Origin: an uncultured Ellagibacter sp.
Lineage (GTDB): Bacteria > Actinomycetota > Coriobacteriia > Coriobacteriales > Eggerthellaceae
Length of the DNA: 43,738 nt
Direction: 5' to 3'
Assembly (NCBI RefSeq): GCF_934617235.1
Contig: NZ_CAKTTZ010000017.1
Span: forward strand, 1-43,738
This document shows, piece after piece, positions 22,801 to 30,602 of this stretch. A model generated the notes under the pieces. The model worked only from the letters and a program-made list of their open reading frames with translations. It was not told the DNA's origin and searched no databases. The translations under genes and the position numbers were made by a program. How positions within the stretch are numbered: position 1 is the first letter of the stretch; each line of letters begins with the position of its first letter.

Positions 22801-25800
22801 GCGATGAGGCGCCAATACAGTTTACGGTCGACAACGACGATAGCGGCGCCACGCTTTCGCTGGGCACTGACGGAAAGCTTTCAAACATGCCGCTGCACGG
22901 CGCGATCCACATGGAAAAGATTGACTCTGCGACTGGAAGCGGAATCTCAGGGGCGGAGTTCGCCCTGGAACAGAAGGGTTCCGATGGAACATGGGCAGTC
23001 GTTGCCGAGGGAATCGTTTCCGGTAAGTCATATCGAGCAAACGTTGCCGACGACGGGTCGATCATCTCGCTGACCGAAGCTGTACAGACGGAGGGCCGCG
23101 CCTCGTACGAGAGAGGTGCACTGCTTGTTACCAATTTACCGTGGGGCACGTATCGCTTCGTGGAGACGAAGGCGGCTGCGGGTTACGCGGGCGTCGAGGA
23201 TGGGCAGTGGGCGGTTTCCGGAGAAGCAACAGTGAGCGCCGAGAACGTCGAGGCGACGCTGACCACCCCGATTGCCGTTGGGCAGGTCGCCAACTCCCCA
23301 ATCGACTTCAGCATTCGCAAGACCGATCCGAGCGGAACGGTTGCGCTTGCGGGTGCGCAGTTCAGGGTCGTGCCGAAGGAAGGGTCGGCTTTCGCTGACG
23401 GCGCAGCTACAAAGGAATTCGAAACGGATGCCTCTGGCAACGCACAGCCCGTTTTGGGCTCGACCTCCCTTAAGGGTCAGCTTATTGCGGGCAACAGTTA
23501 CGTTGTTGCCGAAACTAAGGCACCTGAAGGGTTTTCGCTTCCTGAAGCGAGCGAGATCGAGATTGTCATTTCCGATGACGGCGTTGCCACTTGTGCAGGT
23601 AGTGCGCTTCCCGAGGGTTGGGACCTCTCTTCCGATGGGAGCGCAAGCGTTCTTACGGCTAAGGACGAGCCCACGAGCATCATCGTGTACAAGCGAGACC
23701 AGAACGGTAACCCTCTTCTTGGCTCGGAGTTCAAGATAAAGGGCGTTTTCGCGGGCGGCGCCACAGAGATGACTATAGCTCCCGAAGGCGATGGCGCCTC
23801 CGTCGTTACCACGGGGCTTCTGATCGCGGGCAACGTGTATACCATCGAAGAGACAAAAGCGCCCATCGGATACGAGAAGCTTCCTAAGGCGACGTTCAAG
23901 ATCGCGGCGAGCGGGGGAATCGAGCCGATCGGGGTTCTCCCCGCTGGTTGGCAGCTAGCCGATGGTGGAGCAATCGTCACTGCGGTTGACACGCCGATAG
24001 AGGTTGTGCTTGCGAAGAAGAGTTCAACTGGCTTGAACCTTGGCAACGCGACCTTCTCCATTGAGGGCGAGTTCCGAAACCAAGATGGCGAGGTCGAGCA
24101 GGCGACGAGGCCCTATACCACGGGATTGGACGGGACGGTCCTCGTCGACGGTCTGCTCTCAGGCACCCGCTATACGCTCAAGGAGACGCAGGCTCCCGCA
24201 GGCTATATTCTCGATGACTCGTTGCTCGAGTTTACGGTAAAAGAAGATGGCACGGTCGAGACGCTTTCGCCTCAGACGGATCATGGGTTCAGCGTTTTGA
24301 ACGGGCAAACGGTGACGATAACCAAGACCGATGATGCGGTGAGCCTTCAGCTGGCAAAGCTGGGCGCCGACAGCGGGGATGCTCGTCTGACGGGCGCGGA
24401 ATTCACGGTCGAGGGCTCTTTTGCCAAGGATGCGACGAGTGGTGTTTTGGAGCAGCGCACATTCGAAGGTTTGAGCGTCGACGAGGTGAGCTCTCTTCGC
24501 TTTGCCACGGGGCAGACATATATCCTTACGGAGACCAAGGCGCCTGCCGGCTATGAGCTGATTGAGGGCAGCCTGAAATTCACGGTCGCCGATGATGGGC
24601 GAATCTACGAGGGAGACACCGACGCTTCGTCGGTAAGCAACGGGGAGTATCGCCTGCTTGGCGATCATCTCGGCATCGTGGCCGTTGACCAGCCGATTGA
24701 GATTGAGCTTGCTAAGTTCGGTTCGGACAAAGGAACGGATACCCCGGATAAGGCACTTGCCGGCGCCACTTTCCGCATAGGGGGAGTTTTTGCCGATGGC
24801 GAAACGGGCGTGGAAACCGTAAGGGAGCTATCCATGGAAGGGGGTACGTGTACGCTTCGGCATCTCGTGGCGGGTAACGTCTACCGGCTTTGGGAAGTGG
24901 CTGCCCCTGCGGGCTATAAGTTGATCGAGGGCACGTTGTCCTTCAGGGTACATGCCGATGGAACCATCGAGCAAGTCGATGCGGAGGAGTCGTCGTTCGC
25001 CAACGGTTCGATGAGCATTGCCGAAGACGCCGTTTCGGTGCAGGCGGTTGACGATCCCATCGAGCTTTCCCTGGTCAAGAAAGACGAGGCTGGCGATAAG
25101 CTGCTGGCTGGTGCCGTGTTTAAGGTAACGCCCGTCGGAGGGTCCTCGTTTGCGGACGGAACGACCGAGTCGAAGGTGTTGGCTGCGACCGGCGCGGATG
25201 GCAAAACCTCATTGAGTGGTCAGCTTGTCGCGGGCAGCTGCTACGAGATAACCGAGGTATCGGCGCCTGCAGGATACACGGTTCCCAACAAGTCGCTTAC
25301 CGTTGAGGTGGCAGCCGACGGGACCATGAAGGCGCAAGGGAGCGTTCCCGTCGAGTTCAAGGCGACCACTTCTGAAGTGGGCGCAACCATCATCACGGTT
25401 TTCACGGGCGAAGTATGGGACGATCCCACCAGGATGCACGTGCAGAAGGTCTCTTCCCTCAACGCGCTGGAAAAGCTGGAAAACGCGAGCTTCCTTCTTT
25501 CGGGCGTGTTTGCAGACGGGACGGCTGAGCGTAGCCTGACGACCGATTCCAACGGAATGGCCGAGCTCGACAAGGCGCTTTTGATTGCCGACGGTAAAAC
25601 CGTATACACGCTTACCGAGACTTGTGCGCCCGAAGGGTATAGGATCAACGCCGAGGCGTTTACGTTCACCGTGGCAACGGACGGCTCCCTTGTTCCTGTG
25701 GCTGGCCAATCCGCCGATGCGGGGTACTCGGTGGTGGGCGAAGGCGGCATCGTGGTTTCCGCTGAGGATTATCCTATCGAGCTTGTGATCCAAAAGAAGG

Positions 25801-26666
25801 CGTCCGATGGCTCTGCTGACAGCGCTATGAAGGGGGCTCGCTTCACGATAACACCGAAACAGGGATCTGCCTTTGCCGATGGCACGACAATGCCGAAGGA
25901 ATTCGAGACCGATGAGAGGGGACTTGTTTCCTGCATAGCCCAATTGGTCGCAGGTGGTTCCTACGATCTTGCGGAGACTCGGGCTCCCAAGGGTTACAAG
26001 CTCATCGAGGAGACGTTCACCTTTACGGTAAACCCTGATGGCACGATCACTGCGGGGTCTTCCGCTGGCGAAGGGGAAACCTCGCCCGCTCCAGCTGCAT
26101 CTCAGGCAGGGTGGACTATTTCGAACGGTGCGGGCGAGGCGCGCGTCATCGCTGTCGATGCCCCACTTAAGGTGGGTGCCGTAAAGCTTGACGAGGGGGG
26201 CAGTGCGCTCTCTGGGGCGCAGTTCTCTCTCGAGGGAAACTTCCCCGATGGCTCCACGAGTAAGTCATTCGTCTCCGACAGCGCCGGCGTTCTCTTCTCT
26301 GGCCTGCAGCTCATCGGTTCAGATGAAGGGGAGCGCTATGTCTTGAGGGAGGTTTCGGCGCCTGCTGGCTACCAAGTGCTCGACCCTGTAACGCTGTTGG
26401 TTTACTCCGATGGCAGGCTGGCGTTGGGCGCTGACGTTTCTGCCGACCTTGCAGCTCATGTGACAATTTCGGAGAGGGAGGGCGCCGCGTGGGTAGCCGT
26501 AACGGACGATCCCGCTCCTTCTGATGGGGAGATATCGGGATCGGATAGCTTGGCGAAGACGGGCGATGCACCCCTGGCGCAGGCAGCTCTCGTTGTTCTC
26601 GTTGCCTCGGGAGCGGGCGTTGCCATTGCTCGCCGGCGCCGAGGGACTACTCGGCGGGCGAGGTGA
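13848..26666 (+). CDS. Giant cell-wall adhesin with tandem Cna_B and SpaA-type modules
   Basis: One uninterrupted 4272-codon frame. A signal peptide (hydrophobic FSIFLALTLCVPTTLAG, cleavage near QAQA-DT) leads into a roughly 650-residue head with a stretch typical of MSCRAMM-like folds (VIVPGDWFSVKLPEGLE). Residues about 700-2630 hold about 12 Cna_B-like modules, each opening with a K-W-DD-type motif (KKWDDDLDADWKQRP, KTWDDGDNEWASRP) and carrying LPxYDxxGxxYxY near the end. Residues about 2630-4200 hold about 13 SpaA-like modules, most ending in an E-box such as ETKAPAGY. Such modules form internal Lys-Asn/Asp isopeptide bonds, giving stiff, protease-resistant stalks. The C-terminus has LAKTG (4235-4239), a hydrophobic helix and a basic tail, a sortase signal with Ala in place of Pro. 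No sortase is in the window. The ligand is unknown. Confidence 0.92.
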   Translation: MYRSNKAPFKGTLTSKAFSIFLALTLCVPTTLAGNLSHVRQAQADTSAPQEQSTSGDALDSASDGVSVDEAADSVQDAPESPTFASAFDWSAQYQALTLSSKGLKVDAQKLIDSARESGAAPSSGDTQVQAVQSGESQLVGSQMAAPSGAAQSELPSMIPATLDLSFELDPSAWIGDSDADLSAGNQDSATASSGVSDRRVIVPGDWFSVKLPEGLEIADETLALDVFQNDEQGNATTVKIAEATWTGDKIKVSFVAPVDTSSDAAALDSQSMKQASSGDGPTTSTLAASVQLPVTFSSSLVQDTPSTLTWLLQQTATESRSAELYVPSKGDLLSLMGPVPNEGQSNSRTKDEVIKIQPSSKRDGAASFVTLWADNNSGSRPSTAEMMNRQEYGLYFQIEGDDTSYRLYETDNAGNHIVSQDAMRLLGMTQEDLDNLRNPDTDCIVQVARKSTNSYEASASELYSQVVITTQEMDEDGSPALDDEGNPIYKETRKNITWSIKHDGVNEGETAYDGAYIDASREDYPGYINDGQEVMQLLGDVVFNFTLRIGDEAKQLADLPEDERLDTWFRKWGVHQKLILKKNVNGKEEDFSELIGGPEADNELYRALKDGSLDLSISNDGQTAVLGPARWPMYHPDGSAFVYSLQQEEAKSTKTFPDGSTYSDYYQVVYNNLNTLHYGSDTTEVHNNGTMIVTHKGDTRVDAHKLWLDDDASERPKTKFSLWRYSLRDGAGPDSASQVTTRDDGGSYITLTLSAEESKEAGDSAIDLGELFREQYPDCSIAKYDPAGYPYVYLIREEGVSGYETLFGLGVSEDGSATGDTGANYYSADFESTIAAGGDALRADGDESLYMGGTIINRRCETTKQTLAKTWEAGSFQDQLADVEVTFQLERIQKEHAKFDEDRGYWVANGDTYEVTDPDTGDTFQYPYDFQYCDDVPHDAQFKMVTGWTSENLTQEVSADVPRYDKDGKEWVYRWNEVSVTKAGDPMSYFMQDTDPDTGLALISGDFFVFSSITDAQGANVPLHFKGEYDKERGVLVNRYVDETTAQMQKWWWNENSQDYTQDTNDLGYEARPVTVTLLRNNEVFGEFTVSGTQSEKREVTSKDNSTAFFCQETTPWVMDFTGLPKYDENGSEYDYMVVEGSMGYFQQHQYTHEDPETGLPNVTKIWNKPGSGGSLIRVSKAWEDGGNTSARVPVKVGIFAKHDIFEDGELKYTQDAKIGEATLSYENAWYEECYVPTSGLSQEDDVYIRELSVSDADSASNNYAIVTRDDVLAAPEGSKHKDLLVNWPETNQNNPFNERMVGFAQDGGHAYIYEVDYGTDGVLGSLEVRNKRIGNVNIAVDKSWTDAGANPSERPSACFVLSSTNAGVSFHADNAGDVYVTAGDDQAASKSYVFTSSNLQETAIYNTKVNPDWVWLADENGNRVEGDEGAKLVVRIDSSTATSRTAFALLPKYDAKGFVVDWNVEEAWLEDSGDYSSVRTSYTCDYSSKWHYSDSIAASYNNKRVQTKDVTFFTAWYDGYVNEVLNQRPDVFLTLWRQVYQYDADGNLVMDADGVHPRATLEKVTGYKNYSWESIDDYHSSATIRNLPRYDSHGKEIVYYASCRIGTSEDAAKGLDYTDQWLTYSANDPDPGNPKWDQASVEVSSAVNKVSVGSEAEGGMVDAVREDGTFNFKIENSIDVSGEKIWRDLPFGFDEADLPGISIYLQRRLANGTYDEAGNWVQGEALPWQDLKISKTADGGYSVASVDNAADGAGVADGKTAVAWTGDVKKNASGGYGYSISSYGSNAEGVTPDAANSLPRYDQNGHLYEYRATELVRGLENKPGGFTADDLAENGAGQSADSVFVTSGTPGSYRVINTYQSDTGKLTVKKLYEGMEPGDEVPDTTFTLYRYYVTRDGKRSTAERVASHTLSAGEITTAVSVDGQTGAGVQTGVGHYTFDNLEVYTPSGEYWVYYIAENGIDGFQTLVSLGDKSLSDADFSWGNLLENGSWGSPDLGEPQYNYDKGAFDQPEKTIVANDETPDVTFRNSYYPEDTLTSLQGKKTWQDQGNAFGLRPEDITLQVTRTYQNGIPDAQGQAQGMIETMRSLVGLDSSSPTGVIELQSDNAEAPNYLQWNKSADANTWVYTISNLEQYAPDGKPWRYTVKEVLPDGSQYLVDATSNGGTVSADNHGEGGFVSVPTIDNYLKGKLTVVKKWDDDLDADWKQRPSLTVRVQAKVEGGEWGDAGEVLKTLGITDESGNALAGLEVGGKFQPFEKTWLATDKKNQGVGEYSYTWKSLPTLYSTAGGQREISWRVVESKLTYDAGSAKQTEVPIASPDETGSYLAYKPYQPSQSTSSETNEKGELVSTSEITNTLNTTSISVVKTWDDGDNEWASRPGTQHAGDTWNLTYALQRTTTPSDASSWRWLSEYGADIENPFADDQGSLNPKLLMVVLSGTENSASATFGNLPETDPSGTAYAYRLVEQVKGSYSASGTPVATSKDGKVQLVASQEGQAASEFTNRLNTIDITGKKLFNDYGTGMAPQSIEQVQDVVKLKVQRSVDGASWVDASKDGGVADEPMWKQVDGTWVYSYSGLPKTDQAGNVYRYRVIEVGDCASGFYESYADDASVDGQTGNVSAATITNTSTSFTMDKVGDDTTGSRGETLTGAAFEFWRDGERYARWQRDDEGSASSVVWPTGTSSQSSDPGIQMQGANQGFIVGLPAGTYTVKETSVPAGHVKAADFAITIAADGTVASASASRSDVAVTVEGNVATVTVTDAVVRGEVELCKYYDHNGDQVPVAKMTFDLYKGIYDENAENGGGVCIATGLVTDSSGSWRSRDDAQAVYKNTGEAFAEFAKYYQRASDGLPEGSYYFIETGTSSNTIDAQGKYFAFEIAQSETSQPSVKLDAENDEFNAAAELEKVNAETGAVISGAQFTLSRDDGTESGSLIASGLESGKTYALDATGSKVESSSAAEGGMLKLTGLKKGSYILAETRNLGYSLGDEAPIQFTVDNDDSGATLSLGTDGKLSNMPLHGAIHMEKIDSATGSGISGAEFALEQKGSDGTWAVVAEGIVSGKSYRANVADDGSIISLTEAVQTEGRASYERGALLVTNLPWGTYRFVETKAAAGYAGVEDGQWAVSGEATVSAENVEATLTTPIAVGQVANSPIDFSIRKTDPSGTVALAGAQFRVVPKEGSAFADGAATKEFETDASGNAQPVLGSTSLKGQLIAGNSYVVAETKAPEGFSLPEASEIEIVISDDGVATCAGSALPEGWDLSSDGSASVLTAKDEPTSIIVYKRDQNGNPLLGSEFKIKGVFAGGATEMTIAPEGDGASVVTTGLLIAGNVYTIEETKAPIGYEKLPKATFKIAASGGIEPIGVLPAGWQLADGGAIVTAVDTPIEVVLAKKSSTGLNLGNATFSIEGEFRNQDGEVEQATRPYTTGLDGTVLVDGLLSGTRYTLKETQAPAGYILDDSLLEFTVKEDGTVETLSPQTDHGFSVLNGQTVTITKTDDAVSLQLAKLGADSGDARLTGAEFTVEGSFAKDATSGVLEQRTFEGLSVDEVSSLRFATGQTYILTETKAPAGYELIEGSLKFTVADDGRIYEGDTDASSVSNGEYRLLGDHLGIVAVDQPIEIELAKFGSDKGTDTPDKALAGATFRIGGVFADGETGVETVRELSMEGGTCTLRHLVAGNVYRLWEVAAPAGYKLIEGTLSFRVHADGTIEQVDAEESSFANGSMSIAEDAVSVQAVDDPIELSLVKKDEAGDKLLAGAVFKVTPVGGSSFADGTTESKVLAATGADGKTSLSGQLVAGSCYEITEVSAPAGYTVPNKSLTVEVAADGTMKAQGSVPVEFKATTSEVGATIITVFTGEVWDDPTRMHVQKVSSLNALEKLENASFLLSGVFADGTAERSLTTDSNGMAELDKALLIADGKTVYTLTETCAPEGYRINAEAFTFTVATDGSLVPVAGQSADAGYSVVGEGGIVVSAEDYPIELVIQKKASDGSADSAMKGARFTITPKQGSAFADGTTMPKEFETDERGLVSCIAQLVAGGSYDLAETRAPKGYKLIEETFTFTVNPDGTITAGSSAGEGETSPAPAASQAGWTISNGAGEARVIAVDAPLKVGAVKLDEGGSALSGAQFSLEGNFPDGSTSKSFVSDSAGVLFSGLQLIGSDEGERYVLREVSAPAGYQVLDPVTLLVYSDGRLALGADVSADLAAHVTISEREGAAWVAVTDDPAPSDGEISGSDSLAKTGDAPLAQAALVVLVASGAGVAIARRRRGTTRRAR
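26550..26663 (+). other. Sortase-type sorting signal with LAKTG motif
   Basis: Codons for LAKTGD (from 26550) are followed by a hydrophobic helix (LAQAALVVLVASGAGVAIA) and the basic tail RRRRGTTRRAR. This is the usual three-part cell-wall sorting signal. The second position is Ala instead of the common Pro, which suggests a sortase of matching specificity encoded elsewhere. Confidence 0.75.
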
Positions 26667-26763
26667 TTTAAGGGAAGGCATCGTCGGCCGTCTCCGAGCG
26701 TATGCCAGTCGCATGCGGGATAGAAGGCAAGCTTGCTTTAGGGTTCGATAGGCTTGTGTTCAC

Positions 26764-26795
26764 GCGAAAACGCCCTCGTCGGAGGGCGTTTTCGC
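26764..26795. terminator. Bidirectional terminator between convergent genes
   Basis: GCGAAAACGCCCTC (26764-26777) pairs perfectly over 14 bp with GAGGGCGTTTTCGC (26782-26795) around a 4-nt loop. T-runs lie within each 3' arm, so it can end both the adhesin transcript and the minus-strand hydrolase transcript. Confidence 0.8.
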
Positions 26796-26878
26796 TATCT
26801 GCGGTCTTCGAGAATCTTAGAATAGCTGTAGGGCTATCGCTTACGATAATTTGCGCTGATACATGATGAAACGGCGCC

Positions 26879-28885
26879 TTAGTAGAAGAACGTCAGATAA
26901 TGGAAGCGTGTTTGGCCATACAGCACGCCCATGATGCAGGCAATGGTACCCACCAGCAATGCGCATAACCATATATTGCCGGTCTTCTTGTAGATGAAGG
27001 TGGAACCCAGTACTGCCACCGTCATACCAACTGGCATGCCCCAGATGCGTTGGGTATCAAGCGCCATGTTCCAAATCAATCCAGTATCAGCAGGCGAACC
27101 GATGGACTGCAGCCACCACTTCACTGCTACGATGGCTACAACAGCGGCGATGCCCAGCACCAAATTGACTGCCATGGCGATGAACAGGTCCTTGGTCTCG
27201 TTGCCCGTAGAGGGGAGACGACGGATGATGTTCATGTCGAAGGACAGGAACACGAATGCGATCAAGAACACTGCAAGATACGGTAGATAGGACCCGATTT
27301 TATCGACAGGCAGGTCTTTCACGCCAAAGAACCATGCATAGAAATCGGTTCCGGTGATCGTCAGTTGAGCCTGCATGTACACGAATCCGACAGCAATCGC
27401 GATGGCGGCAACCAGGGCGCTCTTCGCAATCATGCCAACTACGGAGAGAACGCGCTCTTTGCGGCTTGCCTTCTCGGCGTAATTGTGAGGGGTTAGGCCA
27501 AGGGTGTCGACGGTTATGGTCTTCTTCTTGCGTTCGGTTGCCATGAATACGATAAAGCCGAGGATGCAAACGATGGTCAGACCGATGATGATTCCGAATC
27601 CCATGTTCGAATAACCCAGGTTGAACCCTGCGCTGTACAGGTTGTAGGCGATTCTTCCGCCTACGATACCGAATGCGTCGGTCTTGATGACCACATAAGG
27701 AATCAATAGGGCGATAAGCGATGCGATGATCAGGCCCATGCCTCGGAAGCCGATGTTGCGGGCAAGCGGACGCCTTACTGCAGCAAATGCCGGGACCTCC
27801 TCGATGAGCAACAGCGCGGTGGCGAATACGAACGCCGCCCAGGCGAATACGCCGAGTAATCCCGTATAGTCCTTGATGGGCCACACCTGGTCGTTGGCGT
27901 CGATGTAGTTGGGTACTGCATCGCCAATGACCTCCTGGCCATATTTCAGGAGATTGCCCACTGTAGTGGTGCTAACGAACGCGGCCTCGTGAATACGTTC
28001 GGGCTCCGAGATGAAAATGAAGCCGCTGCCGTCGGCAATGGAGCCGTATTCAGTATTCAGCTGAACTTCTGTGGCATCCTGGTAATCATCAAAATGATGC
28101 AGGACGGGCAGGGCGCGTTTTTGAGTGGTTTCCCAGCGAGCTTCTTCGGTCTTGCCTAATTCCACGTCGCCGGTCAGCGTGACAATAGCGCCGTCATATT
28201 CCGTCCAATACTGATAGTTATCGAACCCTTCGGTGATATAGCGTCCGGGTGATGCCCCCAAGATTGCGTTTGCGTCGTATTTGGCGCCAAGACCGCATGC
28301 GGCGTTGTTACCCATGGAGTGACCGGACGAGATGATGTTCTCGTCGTCAACGAAGGGTAATTGCAGCATATACCGATAGAAGAAATCGGCCTGATCAGTA
28401 AGCGCACGCTGATCTCCGTCGCCTGCCAGGATGAAGTCGTTCGGGTCGAGAGAGCCGTCGAAATAGCCTTCCGAGTCTCCTGATCCGTACAGATCGGGTA
28501 CCACCACGACAAATCCGCGGCGGGCGAACTCCGTCGCCCAAGACTCATGGTTGCGCGCGTTGCCTGCGTTGCCATGGAACATTATGATGGCAGGTGCTGG
28601 TGTCTCGTCGGTTGCGTTGTCCGGACGGTATACAAGTCCACTATATTTTGCTCCGTCGTCGCCTGGAATGGTGACGCGCGTGATGTCGACTTTCCCCCAG
28701 CTGCTGATGACTCCCCAGTTGAGCACCGAGGATACCAGTAGGATGGCAAGCGTGATGCACCAGCCGATTCTTACGTTCTTGCGGCGGCGTTTGCGCTTTT
28801 CTGGGTCGTAGTAATCGGTTCGCAGCTTCTCATCCATAAGCCGGTCTTTTTCGGCTTGCGCTGCTCTCTTCTCCTGTTTATTCAT
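26879..28885 (-). CDS. Membrane-anchored alpha/beta hydrolase with polytopic C-terminus
   Basis: This 668-residue protein has a charged N-terminus (residues 1-37), one membrane helix (about 38-60), an alpha/beta-hydrolase domain (about 65-330) and then about eight membrane helices. In the hydrolase part HGNAG (104-108) forms the oxyanion-hole region and GHSMG (188-192) carries the nucleophile Ser190; DLYGSGDSEG is also typical. A position between helix 1 and the C-terminal helices puts the catalytic domain outside the cell if helix 1 enters from the cytoplasm. The start ATG at 28885 has AAAGGGG upstream; a longer frame to 28996 has none. Ester or peptide substrates are possible but unknown. 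It is divergent from the LuxR-type regulator at 29104, which may control it. Confidence 0.82.
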   Translation of the reverse strand: MNKQEKRAAQAEKDRLMDEKLRTDYYDPEKRKRRRKNVRIGWCITLAILLVSSVLNWGVISSWGKVDITRVTIPGDDGAKYSGLVYRPDNATDETPAPAIIMFHGNAGNARNHESWATEFARRGFVVVVPDLYGSGDSEGYFDGSLDPNDFILAGDGDQRALTDQADFFYRYMLQLPFVDDENIISSGHSMGNNAACGLGAKYDANAILGASPGRYITEGFDNYQYWTEYDGAIVTLTGDVELGKTEEARWETTQKRALPVLHHFDDYQDATEVQLNTEYGSIADGSGFIFISEPERIHEAAFVSTTTVGNLLKYGQEVIGDAVPNYIDANDQVWPIKDYTGLLGVFAWAAFVFATALLLIEEVPAFAAVRRPLARNIGFRGMGLIIASLIALLIPYVVIKTDAFGIVGGRIAYNLYSAGFNLGYSNMGFGIIIGLTIVCILGFIVFMATERKKKTITVDTLGLTPHNYAEKASRKERVLSVVGMIAKSALVAAIAIAVGFVYMQAQLTITGTDFYAWFFGVKDLPVDKIGSYLPYLAVFLIAFVFLSFDMNIIRRLPSTGNETKDLFIAMAVNLVLGIAAVVAIVAVKWWLQSIGSPADTGLIWNMALDTQRIWGMPVGMTVAVLGSTFIYKKTGNIWLCALLVGTIACIMGVLYGQTRFHYLTFFY

Positions 28886-29103
28886 TGAACCCCTTTGTTC
28901 CTTGTTTACTGATGGTCTGCGCCTTTCCCTCCTTTCTCTAGGCGCTTTGACGGTTTCCCTTACGAGCATTGTTTTGATTGAGAGGCATGGGCGCATCCAT
29001 CGGGCGGTTTATTCGGGGCTATTTGACTAAATTGAGCAATGTAAACCTTGTATCAGCCGGAAAACCAATAGAATTTTTCAGGGGGAGAAGATAAGGAGGA
29101 GGC

Positions 29104-30483
29104 ATGGGAAAACCCAGCGTGACAACTCAGGCGATTGTTGGCATTCCGGCGCTTTTTTATTGCTTCGCTCTTCAGAAGCTCATTCCTGCGTTGGACCCTT
29201 TGGGCCCGGCGGCGTTCTCGCCCTTCATAGCCTATGGCATTTCCAACATTGTTTGTGGCGCTGCTGCTCTAGCTCTGGTTCTTTTAGCGAGCCGCGTCGA
29301 ACCTGTCTTCCTTAGGCGCGCACTGCTGATCTCAGGAATCGGATCGCAGATTGCGTATGCTCTTATTTGGCTCGCTTTTCCGTTCGCCCATCCAATCTTA
29401 ATGCCAGCGCTGGCATGTGCTGCCTTATTGCTCCGAAGCATTGGGATTGTGTTCGTTTCGGCACTGTGGATTGACTTGTGCGCCACTCTCAACCCCGTGC
29501 GGGCGTCGTTTCTCAACGCTGTGTGTATCGCAATCTCGCTTGTGCTTTACTTTTTCGTGATGGAGTTGGATCACTTGCGCATCGGAATGCTTGCCATCCT
29601 TCTATCCGCCATCATTTGTCTTGCTTATTGGACCGCCCAAGGCCGGTACCTGGATGATGGGCTCTCTCATCATTCTTCGAGGCATCGGATCCCTCTTCTG
29701 CGACGGACGGCAATTTTCGTGGCAGTGTACTCGCTTACCAGCAATGTCATCACATCGACCATTGCGACCGGGCACTCGCGTTTTGCTTCCTTGATTCCCG
29801 CGCTGATCATCATCGTATTCATACTGTTCCAGGCCAAGCAGTTCAATGCTGCCGTTCTCTACCGGATGGCATTCCCCTGGATGGTTGCCGGCTTCTTGCT
29901 GGCATCTGTTGTGACAAGCTCGTATTGGGGTATTTCGGGAATCATTCTGGACGCAGGATCGGCCGCGATGGGGATGTTGTTGTTCTTGGTGGTGTGCTCG
30001 CTCTCCTATAGTACAGGGGCTTCGGCGCTGAGCCTATTCGGCATACTTAGCGCAGTGCAGTTTTGCGCAAGCTTCCTCGGGGCGGCTATAGGCGAATTAA
30101 TTCGTTGTGATTTATCCCAAACAGGATTTGGTGCTTTGCTCGTTTTTGTTGTGTTGGCCGTTGTCGTTGTGAGCTGTTACTTCATGTCGGAAGACTCGCT
30201 CCTCTCGTTTTTCTCGCACCGCGATCGGCATGAAGGAGAGTCGACAAAAAGTGCTGAAGAAGAGCTCGAACTGAAGATCAGCTTACTGAGCGTATCCTAT
30301 TCGTTGACCGAACGCGAAGCAGAAATTCTTCAGCAACTTGCACAGGGCAGGTCGAACAGCGACATGGCCAACGCGATGTTTATTTCCGAGAGTACGGTCA
30401 AAACTCATCTGCACCACATCTATCAAAAGTTCGGCGTGCACAAGCGCAAGGAACTTGAGGAAATCATCGCGAAAAGGCGGTAG
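29104..30483 (+). CDS. LuxR-family regulator with membrane-spanning N-terminus
   Basis: This 459-residue protein starts at ATG 29104 after GGAGGAGG. Residues about 1-375 form roughly twelve hydrophobic helices resembling a transporter-like sensor. The C-terminus (about 395-459) is a LuxR/GerE helix-turn-helix: SLTEREAEILQQLAQG, SNSDMANAMFISESTVKTHL and HHIYQKFGVHKRKEL. Such membrane-bound LuxR regulators are abundant in Eggerthellaceae and commonly sit beside the genes they control. They are thought to sense a small molecule at the membrane, but the ligand here is unknown. The closest candidate targets are the divergent hydrolase gene (218 bp away) and the amidohydrolase group to the right. 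Confidence 0.9.
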   Translation: MGKPSVTTQAIVGIPALFYCFALQKLIPALDPLGPAAFSPFIAYGISNIVCGAAALALVLLASRVEPVFLRRALLISGIGSQIAYALIWLAFPFAHPILMPALACAALLLRSIGIVFVSALWIDLCATLNPVRASFLNAVCIAISLVLYFFVMELDHLRIGMLAILLSAIICLAYWTAQGRYLDDGLSHHSSRHRIPLLRRTAIFVAVYSLTSNVITSTIATGHSRFASLIPALIIIVFILFQAKQFNAAVLYRMAFPWMVAGFLLASVVTSSYWGISGIILDAGSAAMGMLLFLVVCSLSYSTGASALSLFGILSAVQFCASFLGAAIGELIRCDLSQTGFGALLVFVVLAVVVVSCYFMSEDSLLSFFSHRDRHEGESTKSAEEELELKISLLSVSYSLTEREAEILQQLAQGRSNSDMANAMFISESTVKTHLHHIYQKFGVHKRKELEEIIAKRR

Positions 30484-30602
30484 AGGCAAGAGAAAAGGCG
30501 TCTGCAGGAGAGTGCTTAAATTCGATATGCGACGGGGCTTGGAACTGTTGCGGGAGGCCCCCGGCGCCCTTCGCCTTGTTTCGTGCTCGTTCAACTTCGC
30601 TA

